Under the pieces are notes generated by a model. The model did no database searches. It worked only from the letters and a program-made list of their open reading frames with translations, and was not told the origin of the DNA. From Anthoceros angustus (lineage: Eukaryota > Streptophyta > Anthocerotopsida > Anthocerotales > Anthocerotaceae): DNA of 64,000 nt. How positions within the stretch are numbered: position 1 is the stretch's first letter; each line of letters begins with the position of its first letter. The stretch is from contig VJWM01000063.1 of the NCBI GenBank assembly GCA_010909165.1, positions 124,001 to 188,000 of the forward strand, read 5' to 3'. This document shows positions 11,810 through 22,400 of this stretch, piece by piece. Position numbers and translations under genes: made by a program.

Positions 11810-12809
11810 TCGCCTTTTTCTTTCTGCAATCACGCTCCCAATGCCTGGAATTTGACACGATTACAAGCACCACGCCGAGCGGAGAAGAAGGGCGGCGGAC
11901 AAACCTACTCCTTTCTTGTTCTTATTGTTGTGCCTGGTCCTTTTCCTTTGCAACGTAAAGCACCTTCTCCCCGGGAGGCGAGGCCACGACTTATGGCGAC
12001 TCTTCCTCTTGCGGAGAGCCCCAATCAAGTCATTCAACGTTATAAGGAAGGTCTACCAGCACTCACAGCGATAAGAAGCTCGAATGGAGGTATTTTGGCT
12101 TGACACGAAGTTCGAAAGAAGCCGGTGGTGGATAGCAATTGAGCAAGCTGCGTCCACTTGATCATACTAGATCCAAGAGCTAGCTGAGATCGCAAATGGC
12201 GAACTTCACAATATGTGGTCCCACCGATCTCCTTCTCAGCCTTGAATAAAACTCATTCCTAGCATGTACAAGCGTAAGAATATTTTGCACACATATGTAT
12301 CTTTCAATTTGCGTCCAAACCTCATTGCTGTTGGTAAGGACTCCACCTCCGTAATGAGTTTCATCTAGACTGAAAGTAGAATAGCAAAAGCTATTTTGTT
12401 CCCCTTTTCCACTTGTCCACCATGTCTTGAGTAACACCGGAATTGTGATATCGTTTAGGAAAAGAACGTCAACATATTCCCACACATCTGCATCCAAGAA
12501 TGCTCGCATCCGCACGCCACTCTCATAACGAAGCTTTGCCATCAAACCGGTCCTTCTCCTTAAATTCACAGATAGGTAGCTCCAAGAGTTGTCAAAGCAC
12601 CACTAGCGTCATGGTAAGAGGGAATGGAACAGCAGGGGTCTAGGCAAGAGGTTGAGGAACTGAGGTATTTGTATTCAAACGTGCTAGCTGTTGAAGAGTT
12701 GAAGCAATTTGAGAATTTAACCTAGCTTGTTCCTCGACAGTCGAGAGTCATCCCCGGGATCTGGTCTTACTGCATCATCATGCTCACTACTGGAAGATGA
12801 GTCCGACAT
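11810..12809 (-). pseudogene. copia gag remnant
   Basis: The likely start is ATG at 12807-12809, reading MSDSSSSSEHDDAVRPDPGD, an acidic serine-rich N-terminus common in copia gag. The central gag part is open at 12180-12569 (NSNEVWTQIERY, HARNEFYSRLRR). A zinc-knuckle end reading RHWERDCRK is visible near 11830-11870. The frame is interrupted several times. Confidence 0.7.
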
Positions 12810-12960
12810 ACACAATCTAGAAAGAAAGGTAAATGACCTCTAAACTCTAGACTTACAGAGAAAACTATACAAGAGTTCTTATTCTAAAAGAAGAAACTAA
12901 GAAATCTCAAGTCGTTTCGCATCATAAAGCAGGTTCAACTTATAAAGCGAAACGTTATTA

Positions 12961-13147
12961 CAACTTAAATGCACCAAAGACCTAAAAGGAACCCGAAACG
13001 ATATTCCAACTTAAGCGCACCAAAGCCCTAAAAGGCCACCCGAACCGATATTCCAACTTAAGCGCACCAAAGCCCCAAAAAGGAACCCGAAACGATATGC
13101 CAACTTAAGCGCACCGAAGCCCTAAAAAGAACCCATTTCGTTTCCGT
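12961..13147. repeat. four 46-47-bp tandem repeats in the copia leader
   Basis: The string CAACTTAA starts at 12961, 13007, 13054 and 13101, giving four units each containing GCACC(A/G)AAG and ACCCGAA(A/C)CG. They sit between the leader ORF and gag, in RNA that would be untranslated. Internal repeats at this place are sometimes found near packaging signals; no function can be claimed here. Confidence 0.85.
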
Positions 13148-13246
13148 TAAAACCACCCGCGACAGGATGACGCACACACCGCGACCAAGCAAGGCAAGCA
13201 CCGCTTCAGATCACGCTCACATGTGCCGCGCCCATCCTGATCCGAG

Positions 13247-13717
13247 TTACAGCAATCCTGCATCGCAATGCGGAGGGGAAGCCGGCATCTTCACCGCGCT
13301 CCCCTTCGCCATAAAGTCTCGGCGCAATTGACAGCCACAGTCGCAATACTGAGTAGATGATTTCCGGCCCTGTGACTCACCAAATCTCTCCAGTAAGCCA
13401 GCAATTCTAACAGCGAAGCAATCGAGACGGGTCGCCTGCCTAGCCTGCTCATCCAGGATGCGCCTAAGCAGAGTCTCGATGCTGTCCAGCCGGGAAAGAG
13501 ACGTGAATTCAGGTGCTCTCCTCCTCTGATCTGTACTGGCTAGGAAATCAGCTAGGGATTCTTCCCGAGACACCTGCATCCCATCATAGAACAGGTCGCG
13601 CCGTGACAGAGCATGTTGTGATCTCCTACCACGGCCCGATCTCAATGGCTGATTCACAAGCCTGTCAGCAAACCGAGAATGAATCCCGTCAAAAACACAT
13701 CTTCCCCGACGCGCCAT
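13247..13717 (-). CDS. uncharacterised open reading frame in the copia leader
   Basis: An open frame of 156 codons from MARRGRCVFDGIH (or 175 from an upstream ATG at 13774) lies between the primer-binding site and gag. It is uninterrupted while every conserved copia gene is broken. The sequence is Arg-rich at the N-terminus, then has a heptad-like amphipathic helix (SRLDSIETLLRRILDEQAR) and a Cys pair (YCDCGCQLRR). I recognise no family. It could be a captured host segment, an unusual leader protein or a chance open frame. Confidence 0.35.
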   Translation of the reverse strand: MARRGRCVFDGIHSRFADRLVNQPLRSGRGRRSQHALSRRDLFYDGMQVSREESLADFLASTDQRRRAPEFTSLSRLDSIETLLRRILDEQARQATRLDCFAVRIAGLLERFGESQGRKSSTQYCDCGCQLRRDFMAKGSAVKMPASPPHCDAGLL

Positions 13718-13844
13718 CAGATTGTGAGAAATGAGGCATTTATCACGTAGATAAATACACCAGCAAATCTCCACAACATTTTTCCATAGACAATGGCTAG
13801 CAAATCATCTACAAAATACGGATTGTGGCAAAAAAGAAATTCCA

Positions 13845-13858
13845 TGGCTCTGATACCA
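13845..13858 (-). other. copia primer-binding site (initiator tRNA-Met)
   Basis: Directly inside the 5' LTR the minus strand reads TGGTATCAGAGCCA, the classic plant primer-binding site complementary to the 3' end of initiator tRNA-Met. It fixes the orientation of the element and identifies the right-hand repeat as the 5' LTR. Confidence 0.92.
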
Positions 13859-14003
13859 TGATAAAGACAACGGAAGCATATATTGAAAATAAGAGCAATA
13901 ATACAAAAAGTACTGGTCCATGTTTAAATAGTATATTAAGGATAACCCTAATCAAACTAATCTACCACTAACCGAGTTAGGGTAAACATAATTAACTCTA
14001 ACA
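13859..14003 (-). repeat. copia 5' LTR
   Basis: 145-bp repeat matching 7558-7701 with a handful of differences; TG...CA ends; the primer-binding site abuts its inner edge. The short length leaves little room for a promoter, which must lie within it. Confidence 0.92.
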
Positions 14004-14670
14004 ACCGTGGACCTTGTCGCCATGAGTTGGGAGTGTCAAGGACTATCCTCTGCGGGCAAGGGTCAAGGTCGGAAGGATCCACCCACAGCATTGTTCTATG
14101 ACCGATGAGGATCTTGCGCTTGATCCAAAAGGCAAGAAAGGCCTTGTGGATACATGTTGAGAATGTGCCAAGATGCATGAGCGTGAAGAAGCAAGTTCGG
14201 GAGGACTTTGCCACGATCCGAGGAGTGTTGGGTCGGGAGCTTCTATTGGATGCGACTCAATTTGGTTCGAGGGCTCATAGGTTGAGGTCCATGTGGACTA
14301 ACCTTGCTCCCTTGGAACATTTGAAGTGTCTTGGTCGTTCACCAAGCGACCTAATCATGTTGTCAAGGATGTGCTAGCATCGGGAAGGCATGCCCAACAA
14401 GTCATCAAGGTGACAAGCTGCCGCACTTCCTGTGAACACGCTGGACACCCCATGGCGGCTTGGCCAACCTTTGTGTCTAAGTCCAAGTCTTACGCCTTGG
14501 GAACCATGGCCCGGCGTTGTGGTGGGCCGGACATGGCGAGGCCTTGGAGAGCCAACAACCACAGAGGAGTTGGCCATGGGATTTGATCACGGGCGAGACG
14601 GGACCAGAAGGCGGTGTCGATTGCTTGGGCAAGCATTTGGCGTGAACATGATGATTGTTTAGCTGGGTCG
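14004..14670 (+). pseudogene. retroelement-borne C5-cytosine DNA methyltransferase, catalytic half (DNMT3-like)
   Basis: Continuation of the domain begun at 7320, resuming immediately after the copia LTR. Motif IV reads VDLVAMSWECQGLSSAGKG with the catalytic Cys codon at 14034-14036 (EC instead of the usual PC). A one-base shift near 14100 is followed by motif VI, WIHVENV (ENV at 14159-14167). Motif VIII is LLLDATQF...RAHRLRSMWTNL (about 14246-14305), very close to the DNMT3 pattern of IDA, AHR-R and W-N-L. Motifs IX/X are EELAMGF and LLGQAFGVNMM (14564-14653). Family knowledge: these motifs bind AdoMet and flip and methylate cytosine. The copy has stops, frameshifts and the insertion, so it is inactive. 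Confidence 0.78.
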
Positions 14671-14710
14671 CTTCAACCCGAAAGGCGGGGTTGAGCGGTA
14701 GGTTCGGTGG

Positions 14711-15130
14711 GTGAAGGACATTCCGGCACTCGCATCTCAACGGAGAAGGCGAGTTTGGAGGGCAAGGAGGCGAGCACGTAGAGGCGTGCAAGCCATCGAG
14801 CCACAACCACATGAGTGGTTAGCAGTCGAGTTGAAGAGCAATCAGCGTCGGCTAAAGGAGTTGTTGGAGGCATCGCGACATGTATTTGCTTTCACGCTTG
14901 CGGAGATGGGGAAGTACACCAAAGGGAAGTTCCACATAGAACTAATCAAGAATGAACGGTGTTGCGGGAGGCACAGCTCGATAGGCAAGAAGAAAATGGC
15001 GAGCAGGTGGGAGAGTAGTCCACATAGCGGGCCCATAAGGATCAAGACAAGCCTCCACTCATGGACAAGGTTCATAACCTCTGGCGACATTCCAGGAGAT
15101 TGGTTTTGTGCACAATGCGCTACATGAGGT
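14711..15130 (+). pseudogene. start of the gypsy reverse transcriptase, truncated
   Basis: Just downstream of the methyltransferase the plus strand reads LKELLEASRHVFAFTLAEMG followed by KYTKGKFHIELI (about 14855-14960). This matches the segment that opens plant Ty3/gypsy reverse transcriptases (a VFAF/LGRYTG-type string). Homology fades after about 15000 and no palm motifs (LDL, YxDD) follow. The element is therefore truncated, and the methyltransferase sits where protease or the gag-pol junction would normally be. Confidence 0.6.
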
Positions 15131-15192
15131 GCGTCGTGTGTAGTCCTACTAATGATAATGTTTTGACTTAGAGTCTCACATTATCGGGGGAT

Positions 15193-15965
15193 TAGTTGCA
15201 CCTATATCTGCGTATTAGATTTGTTTGCTTGGTTGTTGGTCGAGGAAGTGCTTATATGAATTCAAGTGCTTACCTCGTGACATGTCATCTTAGTGTGATA
15301 CTAATCTACGCACTTGGGTTTAGTGTTTGATTAGCATTAATTAATCTAATTACTTATCTTTAAGTAAGTAATTAGTGTTAATTAATCTAAAGTATGTTAA
15401 TTAAGCATTGATTAGTGTTAATTAATCTAATGTGCTTATGTTAATTAAGCATTGATTAGTGTTAATTAAACATGGTTAGCAATAGCTAAGTGGATAAGCT
15501 CAAGTAATATGCTTTGGCATATTCCTTGCATATTATAGTGTATTCTTAGGATACAATAGCTAAGTGGATAAGCTCAAGTAATATGCTTTGGCATATTCCT
15601 TGCATATTATAGTGTATTCTTAGGATATTTCGGCATATCTTTGATGCCGATAGGATATCTTAGGAATATGCCGATGCAGTCTAGTATATATAGACCCTTC
15701 CATTGAGGACAAGCTCGGATCATAGCTTGTCCTCTAGATATGTTATCTGAGGCGTTGTGAGGAGGCCAAAGCTATGACTCAGGAGGCGATGTGAGGAATT
15801 TGCGTGTTGTTCTCGTGGGGAGGTGTGTTTGTGACGACGAGCTACTCCCTCTTGTTATTGGTTTGCACCTATATATGCGTATTAGATTTGTTTGTAGTTG
15901 TTGGTGGGAAGTGCTTATATGAATTCAAGTGCTTATGTTAATTAATCTAAAGTGCTTACCTCGTG
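15193..15965. repeat. AT-rich segment bounded by an 85-bp direct repeat
   Basis: TGCACCTATATNTGCGTATTAG through GAATTCAAGTGCTTA occurs at 15193-15281 and again at 15863-15935, followed both times by GTGCTTACCTCGTG (with a short insertion in the second copy). Between them are many TTAATTAATCTAA units (15340-15470). The copies could be LTR pieces or flanks of a short nonautonomous element. No coding capacity is seen. Confidence 0.6.
15481..15628. repeat. 74-bp perfect tandem duplication
   Basis: AATAGCTAAGTGGATAAGC starts at 15481 and 15555, and the following bases through TATTCTTAGGATA are repeated identically. It is noncoding and AT-rich. Confidence 0.9.
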
Positions 15966-16470
15966 CGGCGGTCATCGCCGCTGCCACTCCACGACGCCAT
16001 CCGTGACGTCATGTTTGCCATTGCTCGCGAAAGTGGCTATATGGCTTGAGGAGCGAGTATACTCTTCTTACATGGTCGCTCAATCGAGGGGACTTATGCC
16101 TGTTCGTGGCGACCAGGTTGTGGTGGCGGATGTAGTGGTTACTAACCCCACGTGATGCCACCACTTCAGTCATCACCAACCCTCCAGTGGCTGCCGTCTG
16201 GCCAGCTCTCAGGTCATAAAGTATAGCGGGGATGCAAGCGGCCACCTCTTTATCCCGCTTGCTCTAGAAATGTATGGGGCAATGGTGAGGACTTTGACAA
16301 ATTCGTCAAGTCTTGTGCCAAAGCCCATCACGCAGGCATAGTCTGGGCCGTCCCTCTGCATTCCGACTCCGACGTGTTTCATTGGTCTTCAGGCGCTCTC
16401 ACGGCGATTCTCCATAAGGCGGCGGCGGTGGGTGATGCCTTTTCCTCTTCCTCTGTGGTTTGCAGGTAAT
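15955..16470 (+). pseudogene. non-LTR-type retroelement 3' domain fragment
   Basis: The plus strand, across frames, reads LHDAIRDVMFAIARESGYMA (16000), GDQVVVADVVVTNPT (16110), KYSGDASGHLFIPLALEMYG (near 16225) and then FVKSCAKAHH. Each block aligns with the larger minus-strand fragment at 30031-30807 in the same order. This C-terminal domain follows reverse transcriptases of some plant and algal retroelements. Stops and frameshifts make it dead. Confidence 0.62.
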
Positions 16471-16689
16471 TCCACCGCAACAGACATTGTGGGTGCGTTG
16501 GTCACTTTAGGTAGGGAGCTCAGTTGCTCCTCTTCATTCCGACCCCCGGGTCCCCATTTGTTGTCCCTTCCTAGATGGTCTCTTTCCATCGTTCTTTCAC
16601 CTCAATAAATCATCTCTCTTTATCATTTACTACATTCATGACTGGTTTATTGATTTTTGCATAAGAACCATAAACATATATTTGGTGTT

Positions 16690-17150
16690 GCCCCCCGTGT
16701 CTCCAACTATTAAAATTTTCATTGTGAAATCTATTTGTTGTTGAGTAATATTTTCCCCCCTACATAAGGTGTATTATTTCTCTTATCTATCAACATCTTT
16801 TTATCCAGTGCTCTCATCATTGCTGAAGCTTGTTCACATTTTTCAGCAATTGGAAAAACTTGTTCTAACGTATAATTTCTTCCATATTTTAATATCAATT
16901 CAGTGCATAAATTATCTCTTATATTGTAACCTAAATTACTGATATATTTATGACATATTTCAGGCTCACTATATATTCCCGTGTCCTGCATTAGTTGATT
17001 AGCCCTATTATATAGCATTAATTCAGTCGCATCTGGTCTTTAAATTTGATAAGTCTTCAATTTTTAAAGCATTGGATGGAGGGAATCTCATTTCTAGCCT
17101 ATTTAGGAACTCTTAAAATGGATTAGGGTGTTAACAGGCTTTCTATTTTC
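16690..17150 (-). pseudogene. retrotransposon gag-like remnant
   Basis: A 95-codon minus-strand frame (16731-17018) includes EICHKYISNLGYNIRDNL and TLEQVFPIAEKCEQASAMM, the pattern of a retrotransposon gag (helical capsid segment with a conserved Y-x-x-L-x-x-x-I-R). Upstream codons (FPPSNALKIEDLSNLKTR, near 17050) look like the same protein after a break. It is AT-rich, unlike the gypsy and copia elements nearby, so a different family. Confidence 0.45.
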
Positions 17151-18457
17151 CTACCATAGCAAATTCATAACTAGGATGTATATAGCCATATGGACTTCCA
17201 CATTCTTGTGTTTTTAATATATGTAATAGATAAATCAGATGTTTAATTGATATGCTTTATTTAGGATGTCCAGAAAAATTTTCAATCTTCTGCAGTAGTG
17301 GTACTACATTTCTACCCCTCTTATCTACAGCCATAGATTTTTCTTTGTAAGTGACTATAGCTTGTTCTGATTCTTTCTCGGCAATAGTGATTATCACTTG
17401 TTATGGTACTTTTTCTACAGGAGGAATTGTAACCTGTCCTGATCCTTTCTCTATAATTTCTAAACCTCTGATTAGAGACATCCTTTTTAATTCAGTAACA
17501 GATGGAATTATGTTAATTACATGTCACTATTGTTTCTTCTTGATTGCTTATATTATTTAAATTAATATTAGTGTTAGGTGAATTATTTCGGTTTTTCTCA
17601 ACTTGTGGATTAGTTTTCCTCGGTGGTTTACCCTTACCTCATCGTTTGACTGATGTATCAATCCTTATATATCCCGCAGCTTGACCTCAATTAGGCAGCT
17701 GTTAACTCAGGGAATTCTTACAGACCACTGATTACTAAAAGTTCTCTCTAGGCAGCTCTTCATTTTGTAGCAATTCCTCTCTAATAGGAGATTGGGTGAA
17801 GCGTGCAACACATGCATTTCTTAACAGGGTGGCTACTAATTAAATTTTTATCTCTTTTAATTTTTTATCTTCCTTTCTTTCTTATTTTACCTTTGTACTT
17901 CGTTTGTGTGACAATTTTGAAGAAGCACCCACTTGTATCAAGGTCCTTTACAAATGGCTTACATTGTTGTGAACATAAATAAGTGAATGATCATCATATT
18001 TTCTGCATACTCACTTTCCCCATTGGGCTGCTTCTTTTATAGCCTCCACTACCTTATTCCCCTGCGTGCACACGACCCAACATTCATAGGCAAGTGAGCA
18101 CGCACTTAGCTTTCCAGCAATTGGGTTTCGACAAACAGCAGAATATAAACCTGGCAGTGGTCCAGAGAGAACACCAACAGCTTCCGGAGCATGCTCTGGC
18201 GCTTAGCAAAATCTAGAATCTGCATCACACGATTTCAATTAAGTAGCAGGAATCTCCACGTTCGTGAAGCTACAATGACTTGTTACCTCTTCTACTGGGG
18301 CAGGCACATTGTCGTGAATACAAGTGATTGGAATATCCATCTTTGATTCTTCATACGCATCCTCAACTGTAATAAACGCTTCATCTTGAATAGCCATGCA
18401 TTGGTTGAATTGAACGTGGGTCTGGTCTTCATGTCATGACAGTTTGCATTCGGATCA
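17151..18457. other. AT-rich intergenic DNA
   Basis: No supported gene. The short open frames (for example 17351-17560 +) are AT-rich and without recognisable domains. The downstream side of the same element as the gag-like remnant may lie here in decayed form. Confidence 0.4.
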
Positions 18458-18655
18458 AAATTTGGATGAGCAAATCGGTATGCGGCTTAACAGCCCCAAA
18501 GTTCGAGGCAGGAGCTCTCAGGACCTTGCAAGCCTGTATGCAACTGTGACGGTGACAAATTTGGATGAGCAAATCGGTATGCGGCTTAACAGCCCCAAAG
18601 TTCGAGGCAGGAGCTCTCAGGACCTTGCAAGCCTGTATGCAACTGTGACGGTGAC
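18458..18655. repeat. 99-bp perfect tandem duplication
   Basis: TTTGGATGAGCAAATCGG begins at 18461 and 18560, and the 99-bp unit is repeated without change. Because 99 is divisible by three, the plus-strand frame 18444-18827 shows the same 33 residues twice, which I take as a by-product of the DNA duplication. It lies about 0.8 kb beyond the 3' end of the transporter gene. Confidence 0.92.
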
Positions 18656-19438
18656 AAATCGGCCGGACAAATTGCCCTATTGCTGTCCCTGGACAAATTG
18701 GCCTGACAGCCAGGGCCTGGGTCTCAAGTACAGGCAGCTTACTACCGTCCATTTGTCTTCAAGAGACTTTGTGGTAATCTCTGTGTCCTGCTTGTCCATG
18801 TTTTGGGAAGCAGCCCTTGGACCATAGAATTCTGTACCTAGATAAAATGAGTTGTGGATGTGTGAAACGTTTGCGTTGCTGATCAAGTTTATCATGATCC
18901 TTGATGTTGCAGGTGAACATTTGGGATATAATCTGACTGTTCTTTGCAACCCGTCTGTTCTGCTCACCATTGCTCCCAAGCTCCTCATTACGTATGTCGA
19001 ACACACACGTTTTTTTCGTATCTGCCGTACCAACGCTGCCTTGTGGAAGGTGTTATCAGGTGGTTGTAAGGTGGTTGTAAGATCACAGGTGGAGCTCTGA
19101 CACCAGGGGCAACAAAGAGGATCCATGCAACTCCATTGTAGCTATCACAAGAAACGTCTCAAACTGATGTAGTAATTTTGCTAGCCAGCGTTGTTGCTAG
19201 AAGACAGCTTTCTGTCTGTAGCCTCTTACTAGGTCATTCCTGGAGCTGTAACTTTCCGTGCGGCTGAAGAAGTGCTCGAGGCCGGCCCGCATGCCGAATG
19301 GTAGCAAGTTATGCCAAAAGAAAAGAACGTCGAGACTTTATTAAATATGCAGAAATGGGAAGTCCCATCCACACCGGAAAGAATGAATCGGATAATAGGA
19401 GTACTCACTTGGCGGAAAGTTTATCAGAACTGCGTCCT

Positions 19439-22400
19439 TTAGCGTCTTTGGAAATTTATGTACTTGATGGCAAGAGCAAATATAAACCAAAAAAGAAATG
19501 CAAACGCAACTAGCACCACAGCGCACACCCACAACATGTCATGCTTGAAGCCGAAGTATGACTCCAAGAAAGAACTAACGGTCGGTGAGCCAGGTAGATC
19601 CTCTACTGGAGTTGTAACGTCTCCCAGCTGAGATGAAGCGAGACCATATATTGTCCACGCTACTGGACTGAGCCAATAGTACCAAATCCACCAACCGGGT
19701 ATCCTCTACAATTGCAGTCAACCACACAGTGTCATTAGAAAGTGTGTAAAAGCCTACAGACGACTTGATTGAGCAAAAACAGACACTCAGTTCTTACAGG
19801 TCGTGGAATCAAAAATCCTGCAAAAAGATTCCAGATGGAATAGAATGCCGATGAGACAACTGCTGCGAGCTGTTGTGAAGCTGTCAACCCAACGGCCATC
19901 ATGCCGTAGAACGTGAAGTACGCGAATGTCACACCCATGAAAAGCATGTACCAGAAGAACTTTGCTGCAACAATCAACAGTTCCACAAGTTTGGTGCCAC
20001 CTCCAATAGCTGACAATTGAGCACTGCACCAAAAAGAAAGCTACGCTTCGTTTACACACTCCACAACGTAAGATGAAGCCTACAGGTGCTCACCTGCTGT
20101 CCACTCAAATTGTATCATAGAGTACGTGATGATGCTATACATCACTGTCTGGACAACTACGTATGGGATCTCTATGAGCCCCTGCAACCATAGACAAATT
20201 AGAAAATCTCTGTACAGAACTACATCAGAAGGTTCCTGCTACAATGTATCCAAAACACAACGCATTTACCTGTGCTAGCGCATATGGAAGTGGTGAATAC
20301 ATGCCCGCAGCACGCTCCCTATTGAAAACTCCCCGCTCAACAGCCACTACTGGTTGCACAGTGGACGCATTATTGACGCCTAGGAACAGCACTGCTGCAT
20401 ATAGAGCACCCATCACATCGAAAACTTGCTGCTCTGTCCCCCTGCCGAGCCACAGGCACGTGACATCACCAGGGTCAAAAGAGGACTCACAGGCTGATAA
20501 AGCAAGACATAAGTGGAGGGCCAGAGAGGTTAAGAGAAAACAAATTACCTTTTTGATCCCAACCCCCAAAACAATGATCCAAAAATTAAAGCGCAGATCA
20601 CAGTGAAAAAGAACCGCACACAGTTGTATTGAGGGCTACGCCAATACGTCCAGTGTTGCTTCCACAGGCAGGCAACAAATTGTGTTACAGAACTGCGGGA
20701 ATATTGTGTTGGAAACTTGAGATCTTCCGTCCCCGGAGCCGGTACACTGAGCTGCTCAATTAGTGACTCGTTTTGCCTGCACCACAAATACAAACAAATT
20801 CATCCTCGAGAGTGGGACAGCAGAAAGATTCCCTGCATAGAGCCTATGGCAAGTAGTACACACCGATACAATTCTGAATTCCTGTAAATGTCTGCGAAGT
20901 CTTCACCAAGTCGCTGCTCTGCTGCGGGGGTGGAGACCTCAAGCATCCATGTGGCTGGGTTGTACCCATCCTTGATCGGTGGGACTCCATTGATACTCTG
21001 AAAAGTGGTTACAGTTGTTACCAAACTCATTTTGCTAGGAAAGGCTGAAAAGAAAGAGGCACAGAAAAAACAAGCCGGGATCCACCTCAAAATAGTCAAT
21101 AAGTAGCAGTGAGTGTTGTCCCAGAGGCCCAGCATATATGACTTGCCCGCCACGTTTCATCAAAAGAAGCTGCAGTTTGCGAATGGATCATACCAGACTC
21201 AGAGTCTTCAAAACGCATACGCATCACTGTAAAGCTTGAACACACTGTACCTCATCAAATGCCTCAAAGATGTCTATGCTGGGTTGGTGGATTGTGCAAA
21301 CAACGGTCCGTCCTGTGTCAACAGTATTCCGCACAGTACGCATGACAATAGCTGCTGCTCGGGCATCCAGCCCTGAGGTAGGCTCATCCATGAAGATTAT
21401 AGAAGGATTTGCAACTAGTTCAACAGCAATTGTCAGACGTTTTCTCTGCTCCGTTGACAGCCCAGTGCTGCCAGGTAGCCCCACGAGCGCATTTCTCAAA
21501 GGAGCCAGCTCTACCAACTCCATAACCTCTTCAACGAACGCCTGAGAAAACGTAGAGGATGTATGAGGCAAGACTCATGACAGTCATTAGATCCTTAACA
21601 ATATCACTCAACCATGAGGCAGAGATCATGGTTGAGAGATGCCCAATCATCCTTGAAATCCATATCACCTTCCAGCCGTTTTCATTACTTACATGGCGTG
21701 TTTGTGTGTCAACGTCATCAGGGAGTCGCAACCATGAGGAATACAGCAACGACTCATGCACTGTGACTTGTGGGGAATGTATATCAGTCTGCTCCACATA
21801 TCCTGTGACTCGAGCAAAGGTGGCTTGCACCTTGGGATATCCAGACACCCTAATGTCTCCAGTGATACGGCCACCGGTCTTCCTGCCGGCAAGAACATCC
21901 ATCAACGTTGTCTTTCCAGCCCCACTAACACCGACCAGAGCAGTGAGCACCCCTGGACGAAATGCCCTCACGCTTTTCAAAAGCTGCAGCTTGTCCTCCA
22001 AGGCCTCTTTTTCATTTCCTAACAGACAAACCATGAGCACAAAAGTGGCAGAAAGGATATGGCAAGAACCAACCTCCATACTTCAAAGTGACTGCTTCTA
22101 ATCTGATCCACACAATGTGAGCAAGCAGTAATGTCAGCGAAGGACTTACTGGAGGCATGTCAACGTAGTAGCAAACGTTGTGAAATGACAAAGCCAGAGG
22201 CTGAAAGGGCAATATCATCCCCTTGGATGCCTTAGGCTCTGTCAACTGTTGCATGTCCACATGAATTTCCGGTACTTCTTCATTCTGCCTGCCAACTGGT
22301 CCCAATTCAATGCTTCCTGCAGATTACAGCAACATACTAGTGTGTCAAACACTGAATTAACAAAACTCATGATGGAAAGATCCATCTGTCAGCTACCTCC

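Larger units (their letters stand above)
7558..14003 (-). mobile_element. complete but decayed Ty1/copia LTR retrotransposon
   Basis: The minus-strand order is 5' LTR (right), primer site, a long leader, gag, protease, GAG-pre-integrase, integrase, reverse transcriptase, RNase H, then 3' LTR (left). Integrase ahead of reverse transcriptase is the copia order. Both LTRs are about 145 bp, start TG and end CA, and differ by some ten substitutions and indels, so the insertion is old. The coding region has many frameshifts and stops, so the element cannot move by itself. It interrupts the methyltransferase domain of another retroelement. Immediate flanks (AGCCT left, ACCGT right) do not form a clean 5-bp target duplication. 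Confidence 0.92.

Noticed and set aside
12961-13147. CRISPR-like array
   Set aside because: The 47-bp units are contiguous tandem repeats with no spacers, inside a retrotransposon of a plant genome.
18677-19126. 149-codon minus-strand frame downstream of the transporter
   Set aside because: No domain, no splice context, lies after the transporter stop; the composition is like the surrounding intergenic DNA.
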